The notes: generated from the sequence alone by a model not told the origin. A stretch of 64,000 nt of DNA from Oasisia sp. SBJ-2009 (GCA_964017155.1 OZ024864.1:34216029-34280028), one strand, 5' to 3'; positions 52,181-64,000 are shown, numbered from the stretch's first letter. Program-made: numbers and translations.

Positions 52181-52184
<4 letters not shown>

Positions 52185-52300
52185 AGGATCATGGGTACAA
52201 CACTCAAAGAATCTGGCATCTGATAATCCAGCAAAGTTTGCAAATGATTTAAACATAGTTTATGCTAGATACGACAATATTGGCTATATGGATGAATGTG

Positions 52301-52302
<2 letters not shown>

Positions 52303-52373
<71 letters not shown>
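52303..52373. repeat. (TA)n microsatellite
   Basis: TA run about 71 bp long, 120 bp beyond the previous SINE tail. Confidence 0.9.
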
Positions 52374-52378
<5 letters not shown>

Positions 52379-53880
52379 TTATATGCACGTATATTATTTT
52401 GCGCAAACCAGTGAAGAGTGTAATTAATTTCAACATTTATTCTTATGACAAAACTCCATTAAACACACTAAGCATTTTCCGCAATAATATACATGTCATG
52501 AACCTTTAATAAATGCTGAACATAAAATAAACGGATATCTCAAAGAACGTTCAAATGCATGAAATTACACAAGGCAAAGACAAATATACAGACACTTACA
52601 TATACAGTAACTGCTTGTTTTATGTTTGTAACGTTTGCCGTTTTTCAAGTGTTTCAGTGTTATATCAACGTAACATTAATAACATCATCATCAACATAAA
52701 GCGCTGACGCTAATAAGAATAAGATACTATTTTGTACCTTTCCAATTTTCAAGAACTTGTAACATATTTTGTACAAAGTATGTACGCAAATCATGGAGGA
52801 TAATTTGGTGACTAATACAAACACAACAGCTATAACGATTGTGCTACATAATGGCCTCTCTATCCTAATTTGGTTGAGATAACTCTAAGCAAATCTCTAT
52901 AAATTGTGATATATTTCACGAAATATAATGTCTGTCTACATTTTCATCGCTGCTCTAGCATACTGAACAAAATCAATCTGATTGCAATCCAATGAAAGCA
53001 TTATAACATATCAGTGTTCACATTTGGAAATTTATTAAGTAAAGTACAATTAAATGCACCTTCAACACCACAAATAGCGTCTACACTACAGCAATTTCAA
53101 CCTGTGTCAAGGTTTTATCCTAATTAACTACACTATACAGTGGTAAGAAACGGCTGCGTCTACAATGGAACAGTGACCTACACATCTCTGTTCAGAACAA
53201 GTAAACGAATTTTTATTTAGATTCAAATTACATTAAACATGTAATAACAAATAAACATAAAATATATATTCATTGGTTCATATAGTTCCATATTTATACA
53301 ATAATATTCTAGGGTGCTGCATAGTACAACGCAACATGAATAGGTGTGTATATTCATACATACAAATGCAGTGTATTTTCAAATAAGATGGGCTCTATGG
53401 TTTGGGCAAGGTAATAGCAGAACTAACTCTGTCAGCAGCCACAATAACATGTTATTAACTAGAAGGAAGTGCCCAGCGCAGAACAACAAGAATAACACAA
53501 AGAAAGGAAAATCGAGATTGCGAATATTTTCGTGTATTGAAGTGTTTGTGACTAATTATAAAATAGTTGTCATTAATACATATTAACGTACTTGTTAATA
53601 AACACACAGATAGAATACTATACCATATGCAAATATATAACTATATACCTCTATCCATACATGTCGCATCAACTTTAATTAATTCGATCGGTCCGGAAGC
53701 AGCTAATCCAGCTTCCACCGACTAATGGTTCACACGAAATAAATGCACGCAGAAGGCATCTATTATTAAAACTCTCGTACAGTATTTTGACCTCGACTCG
53801 ACGTGAATAATAACAGGCGTGACGTAAAACGCAGTCATCAGATCCTGAATTTATTACCAATTTAGTTTTGCGGGACGTTA
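52374..53880. other. Gene-free stretch
   Basis: No exon recognised. 53262-53340 is a fragment of the repeat family at 28728 and 58041. Confidence 0.45.
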
Positions 53881-53983
53881 AGTACCACCGAAACAATATG
53901 TATCGTACATGATTACATTTCAAATACCACTGAAACAAGATGTTATCATTGAATGGTCCAATGGCATTCCCAAATACCATTGA

Positions 53984-54644
53984 GAAAACCACTGAAGTCT
54001 GATGTATTGTTGAAAAGTATGTTCAGATACCATTGAGAGTACCATTGAAACATGTTTTACCATTGAGTAGTCCAATGGTATTGTACGGTATTCTAAAGTA
54101 CCATTGAGAATACCACTGAAGTCTGATTTATTGTTGAAAAGTATGTTCAGATACCATTGGTAGTACCAATGAAACATGATTTATCATTGAGTAGTCCAAT
54201 GGTATTGAACGGTATTCTGATATACCATTGAGAATACCACTGAAGTCTGATTTATTGTTGAAAAGTATGTTCCGATACCATTGAGAATACCATTGAAACA
54301 AGTTTTATCATTGAGTAGTCTAATGGTATTCAATGGTATTCTGAAATACCATTGAGAATACCACTGAGAATAATATATACCACTGGATTGTCCAATGGTC
54401 CTGAATGGTATTACGAATTACCATTCACAGTACCATTGAGTCCTACAGAAATACCATTGAATAGCCCAAAGTACCATTGAGCCTACTGAAATACCATTGA
54501 TTGATCCAATGGTACTGAATGGTATTACAAATTACCATTGGGAATACCATTGAGTCGTGCTGAAATACCATTGAATGGTCCAATGGTACTGAATGGTATT
54601 CAATGGTATTCAATGGTATTTGAATGGTATTTTTTTGTAAGGGG
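53984..54644. repeat. Array of ~123-bp units built from TACCATTGA words, MITE-related
   Basis: Three units begin CCACTGAAGTCTGATTTATT at about 53992, 54114 and 54238, and shorter TACCATTGAATGGT copies follow. It ends TTTTTTTGTAAGGGG, the same terminus as the MITE at 41982-42223. No matching left terminus was found. Confidence 0.75.
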
Positions 54645-55384
54645 TAGCATAAACTTCGGGTTGCATAAATATATTAAAATGTACGCACGCACTCATTGTC
54701 ACACGCACGCACGCACACAATCATGAGTGCCTACGGGTGCGTGCGTGTGTCTGGGCGCCAGCGATTGAGCGTGCAGTGCTGTGGTAATTATTCTCATGTG
54801 AGTATCCGTAACCTTTGTTAAATTTGATCAGCAAAACAACATGAAGCATAGCTGTTCCATATGGCATGAGAAAAGCGTATGGAACCGTAGGTCTTTCTGA
54901 AGGTGAGCTCTTGGTGGCCAATAAATGGAAACTTCTACTAAATTACATTTTGCTTATTCCTGAACATACCTGGATACCCAAAAATGGCCCAGCCAGCGGT
55001 GACGTGTCTGGTTCAGTAGCGTGTATGTCATTGTGTATTATGGCGCGGTAGTTTATTTCGCTGTATAGGACACGGTCATGTCACGTGACACCGAATACGT
55101 GCTTGAGACACCGCAGAAATCCAACAATCGGAAAGTTCATGCATGCTGTGAGTTACTTCCTGCAACTACTGCCGGAAAATTGGCAAGCTGGTGAAAGGTA
55201 ACTCCTCCTCGAATTTATCATTTCGATCCCTATTTGCCCTTTTGGACATTTATCACACTGCTGGAACAAACAGCATAGGCTGAACTAGCCTCGCTTAACC
55301 GACTGTCGGTCGGCTGCGGAACTACGCCGAGAAGACAGTCTGGTACCATTTATGGCTTTTGTTTGGTATCCGCGTGATGTATAC
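54645..55384. other. Gene-free stretch
   Basis: No exon or named repeat recognised; a short ACGCACGC run is near 54703-54716. Confidence 0.4.
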
Positions 55385-55870
55385 AATGCTGCCACCTCAC
55401 GAACACTGCCGTAATATATATTTTTTTATAAACAACTGCAAATTTGTATTTCTATTTATTTTGTGTTAATCTAAGTTTAATTCTGAATAGTTTTTATAAT
55501 ACAGCATTATTTGATAAAAAGGTATCCTTATTTAATCGGTATGCTATCCATGTGGGGCTAGACAATGCTGCCACCTCACGGATACTGGTTAATCCTGCCG
55601 TAATTCTTATTTTATAAACAACTGTACATTTGAATTATTACATACTTTTGTGATAATATAAGTTCAATGTTGAATACTTTTCATATGATATTATTATCTT
55701 GTAAAAGTATATCGTTATTTTAATTTATATTTCCCAGTTGGCCTGAGAGCCAATCAGAGTCTCTACCCTAATCTGGGGTAAGGCTACCCGGATGTAGAAA
55801 CTTAAGCCCATTAATGTCCCAGGCGGAGTTGAGGGGCTTAAAAGTGCTGCCACCTCACGGAGTCTCGGTA
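55385..55870. repeat. Diverged ~178-bp tandem duplication
   Basis: GCTGCCACCTCACGGA recurs at about 55389, 55567 and 55847; the first two are followed by alignable text (CTGCCGTAAT, TATAAACAACTG). It lies downstream of the channel gene. Confidence 0.65.
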
Positions 55871-56196
55871 ACCGAGGCTAAGGCTGAACAACACACGGAA
55901 GTTTAAAAACCTAACAACGCGCATGCGTAATCTGCACACAAATGCGACAATAACTGTATTTTTGTAAGACCACAGCTAGATCTCTGTGCAACAGATACAG
56001 CTTAACAGATGACTTTTTAATCGTCGATCTTACAAACCATAAATAGGCCTAGGTCCATAAACCAGGTCTAACTACAATAGCGTTGTGCTTGCGGCCCTAA
56101 TTGTCTAACAAAAGTGACTAAATTGCGGCGCATCGCTGGTCGTCTCACGGATACAGTACAGAAGTACTGGAAATCAACTGTCGTTGTCAACTGTCT

Positions 56197-56387
56197 TTAA
56201 GTTCCCACATTAGTGATTTCGTGACTACGGCCGATGGCATCATTGTTTTGAATGTCAGGTGATCGCCGCAGTGATACAACCTGGTTGCGTCGCCTACGGG
56301 TCAGGTTGGTCGCGAACACGTCGATGGCTTCACACAGAGTTATGACACTCGCCCCGATTAACAGTCCCAGGTTACCACCGATGTCAC
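56197..56387 (-). CDS. DEG/ENaC terminal exon, distal copy
   Basis: Acceptor GTGTTGCAG, 191 bp, stop at 56197. It reads [20 protein letters not shown], the second transmembrane segment with the G-A-S selectivity motif, then a basic cytosolic tail (TRRRRNQ) ending TNVGT. Differs from the proximal copy by Pro for Ala in the tail. Probably an alternative or redundant last exon. Confidence 0.85.
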
Positions 56388-56485
56388 CTGCAACACGCAT
56401 GTGCAGCTGTTACGTCCGGTGTGATGTTACACAGATTGCATGCTATGACAATGACGTCGGTTCCGTGGATTGGATATAGTATAAT

Positions 56486-56574
<89 letters not shown>

Positions 56575-57124
56575 TGTGGTGTGGTGTGGTGTGGTGTGGT
56601 GTGGTGTGGTGTGGTGTGGTGTGGTGTGGTGTGGTGTGGTGTGGTGTGGTGTGGTGTGGTGTGGTGTGGTGTGGTGTGGTGTGGTGTGGTGTGGTGTGGT
56701 GTGGTGTGGTGTGGTGTGGTGCGGTGCTTGCGGCCCTAATTGTCTAACAAAAGTGACTAAATTGCGGCGCATCGCTGGTCGTCTCACGGATACAGTACAG
56801 AAGTACTGGAAATCAACTGTCGTTGTCAACTGTCTTTAAGTTCCCACATTAGTGATTTCGTGACTACGGCCGATGGCATCATTGTTTTGAATGTCAGCTG
56901 ATCGCCGCAGTGATACAACCTGGTTGCGTCGCCTACGGGTCAGGTTGGTCGCGAACACGTCGATGGCTTCACACAGAGTTATGACACTCGCCCCGATTAA
57001 CAGTCCCAGGTTACCACCGATGTCACCTGCAACACGCATGTGCAGCTGTTACGTCCGGTGTGATGTTACACAGATTGCATGCTATGACAATGACGTCGGT
57101 TCCGTGGATTGGATATAGTATAAT

Positions 57125-57191
<67 letters not shown>

Positions 57192-60100
57192 TGCGGTGCG
57201 GTGCGGTGCGGTGCGGTGCGGTGCGGTGCGGTGCGGTGCGGTGCGGTGCGGTGCGGTGCGGTGCGGTGCGGTGCGGTGCGGTGCGGTGCGGTGCGGTGTG
57301 GTGTATGGTGTATGGTGTGTGTAGTGTAATAATAATACATATAGCCGATTGTTCGGTGGACAACTGGGTGAGTAGTTGGCTGATTTTGGTCAGCCTCAAC
57401 AGGGATGCATTTGGAGAGATTTGTGAATATTAGGTTGGATACAGCAGAATGTTTTTATTAAACAGCAATATGTTTGCCCACAGTGTTAGCTACGTCCCAA
57501 TGCTGGTGCATGGTATATTACTATATTTACCTATCGTATCATTGTCATTTTGTCATGCCACGACCAATGCTACGTTTATGTGTTTGCAATATACCAATCT
57601 CGAAACAGACTAAATGTGCATGCAGTGGTAATATAATATTTGAACCGAAAATGTATTCAGAATAATTGTAAATTGTGTTTGATTGAACCAATTTAAACCG
57701 TTCCAATTCGCTAAGTGCCAACAGTAGGCCAACATATAGACATAATATAATAATAATAACAAGATGAAGAAGGAGAAGAAAAAAAGGACATTTATAAAGC
57801 GCCATAAATGTAAATAATGTCCATTCGGAGGCGTGTACACATTGAGAAACCGGCGAGTATCTCCTAGCGAGAAACCATTATCCGATACACGGAACATTGC
57901 CCTGTATATTGCAGTAATAATGGTATTGAAAACTGCAACCAGTTGGCAATTATTTGTGCAAGTTTCTAGGACACCAAGATTGGAAACGCACCCATGATTA
58001 GGTAGTCTCACAACTGTTCAACTTTGTTACAAGTGAGGTTATATAATACCATATTTATACAATAATATTCTATGGTAGTGTACAATACCAGAAAATGCAC
58101 AATGGAAGTTATTACAAACATTCAGCACAATACACATATTGATATAATGTAAAAGAGTGAAATATATTAGATCAATAAATAATTATCTAACAGGTTTACA
58201 CTTGTTAAATAATTACTCAGACTATGTCCGATGTTTGTATTTAATTTATTAATTTAAATTTTCGTTATTAATTTAATATAATATATTTTAAAATAATTAT
58301 TTATTATTATTAATTGTATAGTTATTATATCAATATGTGTATATTATGTTGAATGTTGTATGTATTAACTTCCTATGTGCTTTGCCTTTGTTGCACATAA
58401 CCGTAGAATGTTATTGTATAAATGTGGTGCTATATAAACCAACACACATTTACATTTACAAGTATCAACAACATAGATGTAAATGCACACCAAGTGCGGT
58501 GGGCAAGCGAAGTCGTTAGGCAACTTTTTAATAAGCAGGCGCGAAGCTTTCCAAAAGCATCCAAAAGAGAAACCTACGGCCACCACGCATTTACATGTTG
58601 GCCATTTACGTGTCACACTGAAGTTCTATATTAGCGTTAGTTTACTTCCCAGTGCTAACGAAGCCTTACTTAGTAAGTCAATGTGACGGTAGGCTTTCTG
58701 TTGCTCCCGCACTTCGATTCGCAAGTCTCGCATATAGATGTTCAATTCAACGAAGTTTGTTCTGAAACACAGTGGACAATTCAAGTAATATGTTATGCTT
58801 TATAAAGCAAACAACCACTGTTTAGAAGGTCGTGTACAAGCGTTCTTTGAACCAACTGCAGCCGTACACAAACATGATACCAGACAATCTAAACTATTTT
58901 ATGTTAAAAAAGCGAACACCACCCATAGACTACTGTCAATTACTGTCAGAGGAATACACGTATGGAACGGTCTTGAAAGTAATATAAGACAGTTGCCAAG
59001 TTTACAACAATTTAAGAAAAGTTTAAAGTCGACGTTACTTTCTTCGTATTTATGAACAATTAACACAATGAAAAAAAAAATTATTGTTGGTTTGTATTAA
59101 ATCTTATAACTTTTACTATAACTATTACGCATTTTAGTTGAGAAGGGCATAGCGCCTTACAAGTCATATGACTTCTGCTATGTCCTTTTAACAACAGCAC
59201 CGATATTATATTGTATTGTCGTTACCATTATGTATTGTATTATTTTTCATACTATGTTGTATATTCCTGTGTTGCTGTTGTTAAATAAACTTTCATTCAA
59301 GTAATACCTGTGTTTATTAGCATCGACCGTTTGAGAACTGAATGACACTCTCAACAAGTGATTAGCGCGTTTTGTTACCTAAGTTAATTTTGCTTCACCA
59401 TATTTTCCCATATATTTTAGCTGGTATCAAATAACCTTCAATCTATTCACAAATGGGTGTCATTCTATTCATACTTAGGTGTGGCAATAGCAGCGTGATA
59501 GTAGGCATGGAGAATATGTGGCCGGCCACTAAGATACTATACAGAATACGTTATGCCTCAGCATGATTATAGGGCTAACATAACATAGGAAGGTCAACAC
59601 CAAATGGTTTGGAACATTAAATACAACCTAAAATGACGTCTAACACGACGCAATTATGAATTTGTTAAGTGCCTTCAGAAGAAGGAACATCTGCCAAACA
59701 TATTACGTCTGATTAATGTTGTTTTGCTAAGTTCTCCAACTCTAAGGACGCTGAATAGGAACATAATGTAGTTAAACCATTGTAAATATGATTATATTTT
59801 ACCTGAAAAAGTCTCCCTCTGTTCGTGATTCCTGGAGAAAATGATCCAGCTTTGTTCTGAATGAAGAAAACCTTCTGATCCACATGTAGGCTTTATAGTG
59901 CTTCATTCCATCAGTACTGTGCGTATTGGCTTCAGGCTTACTCATGTTCCTAGTGTCACATGCGATCGTCAAGTTCTTCCGTTTCTCTAACATTGCTTCG
60001 TATCCACCGTTAAAATCAATTTTAAAATATGTGTTCATGCACTGTTTTTCTGAATTGTTCGCCTTCTTGTAGAAGTCAAACAGTGTCGTGTTTAGTGCCT

Positions 60101-61534
60101 GCAGTAACGGCTCCGATTCTTCGTCATTATTCAGTTCACACAGCATATCGAATATAGCACGGTGATTGAAAAATAAATGTTTGAATAACTGTGAATAATA
60201 CGCAAAGTCAACCGAAAGAATGGGCAGCATTTCAGTTATACTTTCCGACAAAATCACTTCGGCCATTTCAAGTTTGCTGGCATTCTGGGTGTTTTCCAGT
60301 TTGTTATGGTACCGCAAAAGATCATCATGGGCTTTATTGAATACTCTGGATTTGTCCACGAAATTGAGTAACGTAGACATGTATAATTCATAAGTATGCT
60401 GGATACCGACTTCTAAGGCATCGATACGTCCTTTAAGTTGAAGAAATGTATGTTTTGCTTTTAAAACGCGTCGAAGTGGCTGTCGAATTAAAAGTGATTC
60501 ATATAGTCGTAGATCAGAAATATACGTGTCTGAATTTCCACCATATTCGTTGGTGTCAGTGATGTATCCGTTTAGATATTCCTTCAAGTAGCTTGTCTCT
60601 GGATTCCTAATTTCGATTCCGGTCAGGTTTAACAGCGTATTGGTATGCTTTATGTATCTTGTGATGTGTCCTCTGAGTCGAGTATATGTCTCATCTATTT
60701 CCGTGGTTTCATTGAACAACACTCTTAGATAGACCGAGTCAAACCGCCCATCGGGTGTGGCCTTGTAGTTCAACAACGGAACATTGTTCCGGTAGGCATT
60801 GTGCACTCGGTCTAAGTTGAACAAGGTTCTCTTTGACGTAAGGAGATGTTCTTCCAAGCGCAGTCTAACAGCTGCACGCCACGGTTCCTGGTGAATGTTG
60901 TTTAGCGATTGCGAGATTATTTGAGAAAGTTCGTACGGACGAGATATACAGTTTTTGAAATTAATTTCATTCCAAGCGGCGATGAACCCATTCCGCAGGA
61001 TATCTTCCATTTTCTGAAATGCCACTTCAATTATGAAGTTATACTTCTCAATTATAGGTGCCGACAGTTTCTCAAACGTTGCTGAATATGTATTGGTCGC
61101 GTTTTCAATTGTCTCGTTTATTGTTTGATCTGAATCCTTGACATCACTAATACGAAGGAGTTCTGCGGTTTCGATTATGTTTTCTTTGAGTCTTTCGGGC
61201 ACGACCCATTCCCTTGTGTCCAGTGATTTGTTAACGTTCTCCTGCATTCTACTTTCGAATTCGCTCGACATACCAAATCGTCTGTCCTGTTTCTGACTGA
61301 CCGATGCGTAACTTGTTGACACCTTGTAACGCGTGACGTTACATTCCTTGGGACAGATGCAGCGGGCAGACAAATTCTTAGCGACCGACCCTGAAATAAA
61401 CATGATGTTTTAAACCAAACACGTGGACCCTTTGTACTATATACATCCCACTATACTTCGTGAAAAGTAGGCCTGCCTACAAAATCGTATCAGTGGCCAC
61501 ATTTTAAAAACAATCGTATGAATATATAATTATA

Positions 61535-61595
<61 letters not shown>

Positions 61596-61871
61596 AGACA
61601 CACTAGATATATTGACGATTTTATGTAGATATGAAGTATAAAAAAACTTTGGTGAAAACAACATAGGAATTTGTTGTATTTTTATTGTTGTCAAAATGAC
61701 CACGACTTCAAATGTAACGGCAGTTACCCTGCGTGAATTCGCTTCGAGTTGGTCTTAGTAAAATGGTAAATTATGTTAATTAATAATACAATTTACCCAT
61801 TATTGGTAGGAGACAACTCGTATACTGTGATACTGTGCAGACAGGCTGATCATCTGAAATCAAAGTGATAA

Positions 61872-61941
<70 letters not shown>

Positions 61942-63072
61942 CGGAATGTGTGTTTTGTGTTTCCGCGCGCGTGTGTGTATGTGTATTCTAAATAGTTTTT
62001 TACCCTAAATAATATATATTCAATTTTAAATATTTTAAGTATTTAAATACTATTGGTTCACAATGCACGAAGATACATTTATTTTAATTTAACAACTGAA
62101 TTGTGAGTTAAATCGTTTGTGTGATCGTAGTATTATATATTAATATGGAGCAGTAGGATAAACACTTTCTAGAAGTACACTAGTTTGTATATTAAATCAG
62201 TCTTGAGCAAACCTGGACTAAGCTGTGGCATGTAGATGTCTATGCAGCCACATGTTTTGACAGCGACGAGAGTGACACATTCCCGGAAGCATGCCGCCTG
62301 TGTGTAGTGATCGAAGTAGCGTAGCTTTTGCTCGCTGACACAATCACCGTGGGGCGACGGCAAGTTGATTTCCTAAACAACGAAAGTGTAACATTTACAA
62401 CGGTAACATCTCATGTTATAACTTAGCAGCATTAATTGTCTTGTCCTTCACAGGCGACGAATTTTTGACGTACATGTATTATTCAACCTTTTCGTATTGC
62501 GTTTTATGATTAACACAATTAAAAACGCTATGATTGCTTTTCCAACATCCAAAACTTCATCATATTTTGTTAATTATATAAAACATTATTAAATATACAC
62601 GATGAGACAAACATATATAACTTCCTGTTCTTTCTCAATCAGCAAATAGTTGTGCGTGTCTCCGATATCTTTTACTTTTGGTTTTGCGAGATATTTTAGT
62701 CGTCGATCTTCATGCCTTAGAAATGCCGTTGAGAATAAACAGTGATCTCACTCTCGAGACGTCGACGGCAATGAATGTGTTCATTCCTGCTGGGACGGCG
62801 TCAGCGAAGTCCTGCATCAGCGGTATGGTCCGTTGTTTGTGCAGAAGGACCTTTAGTCCAACAGCGTCATGAGGACCTTTCATGTGTTCGTACTGTTCTA
62901 TGTTCACGACTAGCTGAAGTGCATTCCGGATACCTGCAAAATGGCAGAAATGCAATCGTGACTTCAATAGTAGTATTACAAAGTATCTACAAATAGTGGA
63001 ATAAATATGCTAAAACAATATGTAAATATTCTAAGATAGATAAATAAATATGCTAAACCAAAACACGACAAT

Positions 63073-63131
<59 letters not shown>

Positions 63132-63141
63132 ACATGGCAAT

Positions 63142-63204
<63 letters not shown>

Positions 63205-63751
63205 TGCTTTATAATATTTATTTATCTAGGTTATAATATTTACATATTGCTTTAGCATATTTATTCCAATATTTGATAATTAATTTATATTTTCTTTTTT
63301 TCTGACGGAATGACAGTCCACAATTTTATTTGATTAATATACCTATTACTTGTTTACATACGTGATTTGGTTGTGTACATACATTACTATGTAATTTAAG
63401 TATTATGCTTTTAATGCAACCTCCACAGTCCAAAGTGTATCCATTCTATCGCTGGACAATAACATTACTATATTATCTTTAGATGTGGATAATTATGAGA
63501 AAACATACAGTGCATGTTAGTATTGTCAGTTTGTAACGTATCGCAACAGTTGTATAGTAAAGCAAAGCATAATTATAGATACCAGTAGACTCGACAAAGG
63601 AATCTGCGTTTATCTCCGCATTGAATGTGTAGCAGACGCCGGCGTCAGTTAATGTCAACGTGAAGTCTTCATGTGTGCAATTTGTCCCCTTCCATCTACA
63701 ACTATCATGACACATAGCCGTTGTAGAGGTCTGGTCATATATATTTTCAGC
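56197..63751 (-). CDS. DEG/ENaC-family sodium channel gene (5' exons outside window)
   Basis: Visible exons: about 63751-63583, 62933-62752, 62372-62213, 61390-59803 and the duplicated last exon (57026-56836 or 56387-56197). Family marks in order: CRWKGTNC and [34 protein letters not shown] and [38 protein letters not shown] with Y.VSTSYAS; then [12 protein letters not shown] in TM2. Such proteins form trimeric amiloride-sensitive cation channels in the plasma membrane, gated by peptides, acid or force; the stimulus is unknown here. TM1 is not in view. Two oddities are the 1588-bp exon with about 480 extra residues and the duplicated last exon. Confidence 0.88.
56489..56720. repeat. (GT)n then (GGTGT)n
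   Basis: A GT run at 56489-56571 with one TTG break, then about 30 GGTGT pentamers. Confidence 0.95.
56836..57026 (-). CDS. DEG/ENaC terminal exon, proximal copy
   Basis: Same acceptor, length and stop as 56197-56387, offset exactly 639 bp. Encodes TM2 with the GAS motif and the tail (LRRSADIQ here). It needs an incoming phase-1 exon, whereas the big exon ends in phase 2, so at least one small exon between 57026 and 59803 remains unidentified. Confidence 0.85.
57126..57297. repeat. (GT)n then (GGTGC)n
   Basis: A GT run at 57126-57189, then about 22 GGTGC pentamers, one base different from the GGTGT array of the sister copy. Confidence 0.95.
57301..58040. other. Intron stretch without recognised exon
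   Basis: I looked for the missing exon before TM2 and found no convincing one. 57785-57815 contains TTTATAAAGCGCCATAAATG, resembling the SINE/LINE tail. Confidence 0.35.
58041..58190. repeat. Interspersed repeat, second copy
   Basis: Close to 28728-28882: AATAATATTCT, GTACAATACCAGAAAATGC, ACAATGGAAGTTATTAC and GATATAATGTAA. Confidence 0.65.
58780..59305 (+). pseudogene. LINE 3' fragment (reverse-transcriptase C-terminus)
   Basis: An 86-codon frame at 58795-59055 reads [31 protein letters not shown] and [10 protein letters not shown], the C-terminal WN.L..IR...S...FK..LK pattern of CR1/Rex-type LINEs. About 240 bp of 3' UTR ends with an AATAAA near 59285. Strongly 5'-truncated. It is inside an intron of the channel gene, opposite strand. 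Confidence 0.75.
59803..61390 (-). CDS. DEG/ENaC large extracellular exon
   Basis: Acceptor TTATTTCAG, donor GTAAAA, about 529 codons without a stop. It opens [17 protein letters not shown] and [11 protein letters not shown], the usual end of the cysteine-rich ectodomain. In known channels TM2 follows within several tens of residues; here about 480 residues intervene. They look mainly helical and polar, have about ten N-x-S/T sites (for example FNETTE, LNLTG, NNSE) and few cysteines (two spaced near the end, SEKQCMN and IACDTRN). No known domain recognised. Glycosylation sites fit an extracellular position. Confidence 0.88.
61535..61593. repeat. (TA)n microsatellite
   Basis: TA run in the channel-gene intron between the large exon and the cysteine-rich exon. 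Confidence 0.9.
61877..61940. repeat. (TA)n microsatellite
   Basis: Second TA run in the same intron. Confidence 0.9.
62213..62372 (-). CDS. DEG/ENaC exon, cysteine-rich segment
   Basis: A 160-bp exon, acceptor TTGTTTAG, donor GTTTGC. It reads [40 protein letters not shown] and MPQLSPG, the palm/thumb cysteine pattern of the family. Confidence 0.9.
62752..62933 (-). CDS. DEG/ENaC exon, ectodomain beta-strand segment
   Basis: A 182-bp exon, acceptor TTTTGCAG, donor GTGAGA. It reads [37 protein letters not shown] and [14 protein letters not shown], matching the conserved GL...L...Y and GLKV.LH..P stretch. Confidence 0.9.
63071..63205. repeat. Paired (TA)n runs with (TG)n
   Basis: TA runs at 63074-63126 and 63143-63186, separated by GGCAACATGGCAATGG, and a following GTGTGTGT run. 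Intronic. Confidence 0.9.
63583..63751 (-). CDS. DEG/ENaC exon, finger region (start uncertain)
   Basis: Donor GTATCT at 63582. It reads [28 protein letters not shown] and SFVESTG. The frame is closed by TAA just above 63751, so the acceptor lies between there and about 63731; none is clearly best. Confidence 0.75.
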
Positions 63752-64000
63752 TTAGTCATAGGATGAGACACGGGCACTGCAACCGTATTCTAATTAGATC
63801 AAGACATAATGCTAAATAAAACAAACGTATTTCTAAGTCAATAGATAGTTCAATAAAATATATGAATACAGAAAATCATTACTATAAAACAAAAACATCT
63901 CTCGGATGTCGCTACATTAACAAAATTGCAAAAAAATGTTGTTTGCTGGTGTATTCTTGTAACGAATATAACGAATATCTTTCGTTGACCGCTTCTATTA

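Larger units (their letters stand above)
56086..57300. repeat. 639-bp tandem duplication carrying the last channel exon
   Basis: 56086-56724 and 56725-57300 are nearly identical outside the microsatellites; one coding difference (CCT versus GCT codon) was seen. Each copy holds the terminal DEG/ENaC exon and then a GT run plus a pentanucleotide run. Confidence 0.92.

Noticed and set aside
52007..52509. IYIYIY-repeat ORFs
   Set aside because: Translation of TA microsatellites.
56421..57433. CVCV/VWCG and HTPH/RTAP-repeat ORFs
   Set aside because: Translation of GT and pentamer repeats.
57610..58011. Minus-strand ORF as the missing channel exon
   Set aside because: Composition and lack of the expected pre-TM2 pattern make it unlikely; no matching splice phases.

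Overview
The window is animal nuclear DNA. Its genes are split by spliceosomal introns (GT...AG, phase-matched exon joins), it is crowded with microsatellites, minisatellites, tRNA-headed SINEs, LINEs and inverted-repeat transposons, and it carries two metazoan-type genes. A bilaterian marine invertebrate, perhaps a mollusc or other lophotrochozoan, fits the content, but the species cannot be fixed from the sequence. All positions are on the given strand; both host genes run on the minus strand.

Layout from left to right. 1-7766 is the first copy (A) of a segmental duplication. It holds one intact exon of a Tudor gene, two minisatellites, a long simple-repeat complex and a decayed RTE-like LINE. 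7767-15048 is gene-free, AT-rich DNA that may include a 3' untranslated region. 15049-33431 is a multi-Tudor gene with eleven visible exons, nine Tudor domains and a C-terminal coiled coil; families of this kind act as germline piRNA-pathway scaffolds that bind methyl-arginine on PIWI proteins. 32523-43757 is the second copy (B) of the duplication. It overlaps the 5' part of the Tudor gene and is interrupted by a 3.8 kb inverted-repeat transposon. 44000-56000 is intergenic and repeat-rich, with a long intact CR1/L2-like LINE ORF at 46391-48847. 56197-63751 is a DEG/ENaC-family channel gene whose last exon is tandemly duplicated and whose extracellular part carries a very large extra exon. Its N-terminal exons lie beyond 64000.

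The two most informative signals are these. First, the duplication geometry (A - Tudor gene - B) is what a tandem duplication of a roughly 32.5 kb unit would leave, so a second Tudor paralogue is predicted just left of position 1. The paralogue inside the window has a nonsense codon in one exon and two compensating frame breaks in its giant exon, whereas copy A of the shared exon is intact. Uncollapsed haplotypes in the assembly are the main alternative. Second, the DEG/ENaC protein has about 480 extra, glycosylation-site-rich, mostly helical residues just before the second transmembrane segment, an architecture I do not recognise. Exon borders were set by eye from splice consensus and phase; no database search was possible.
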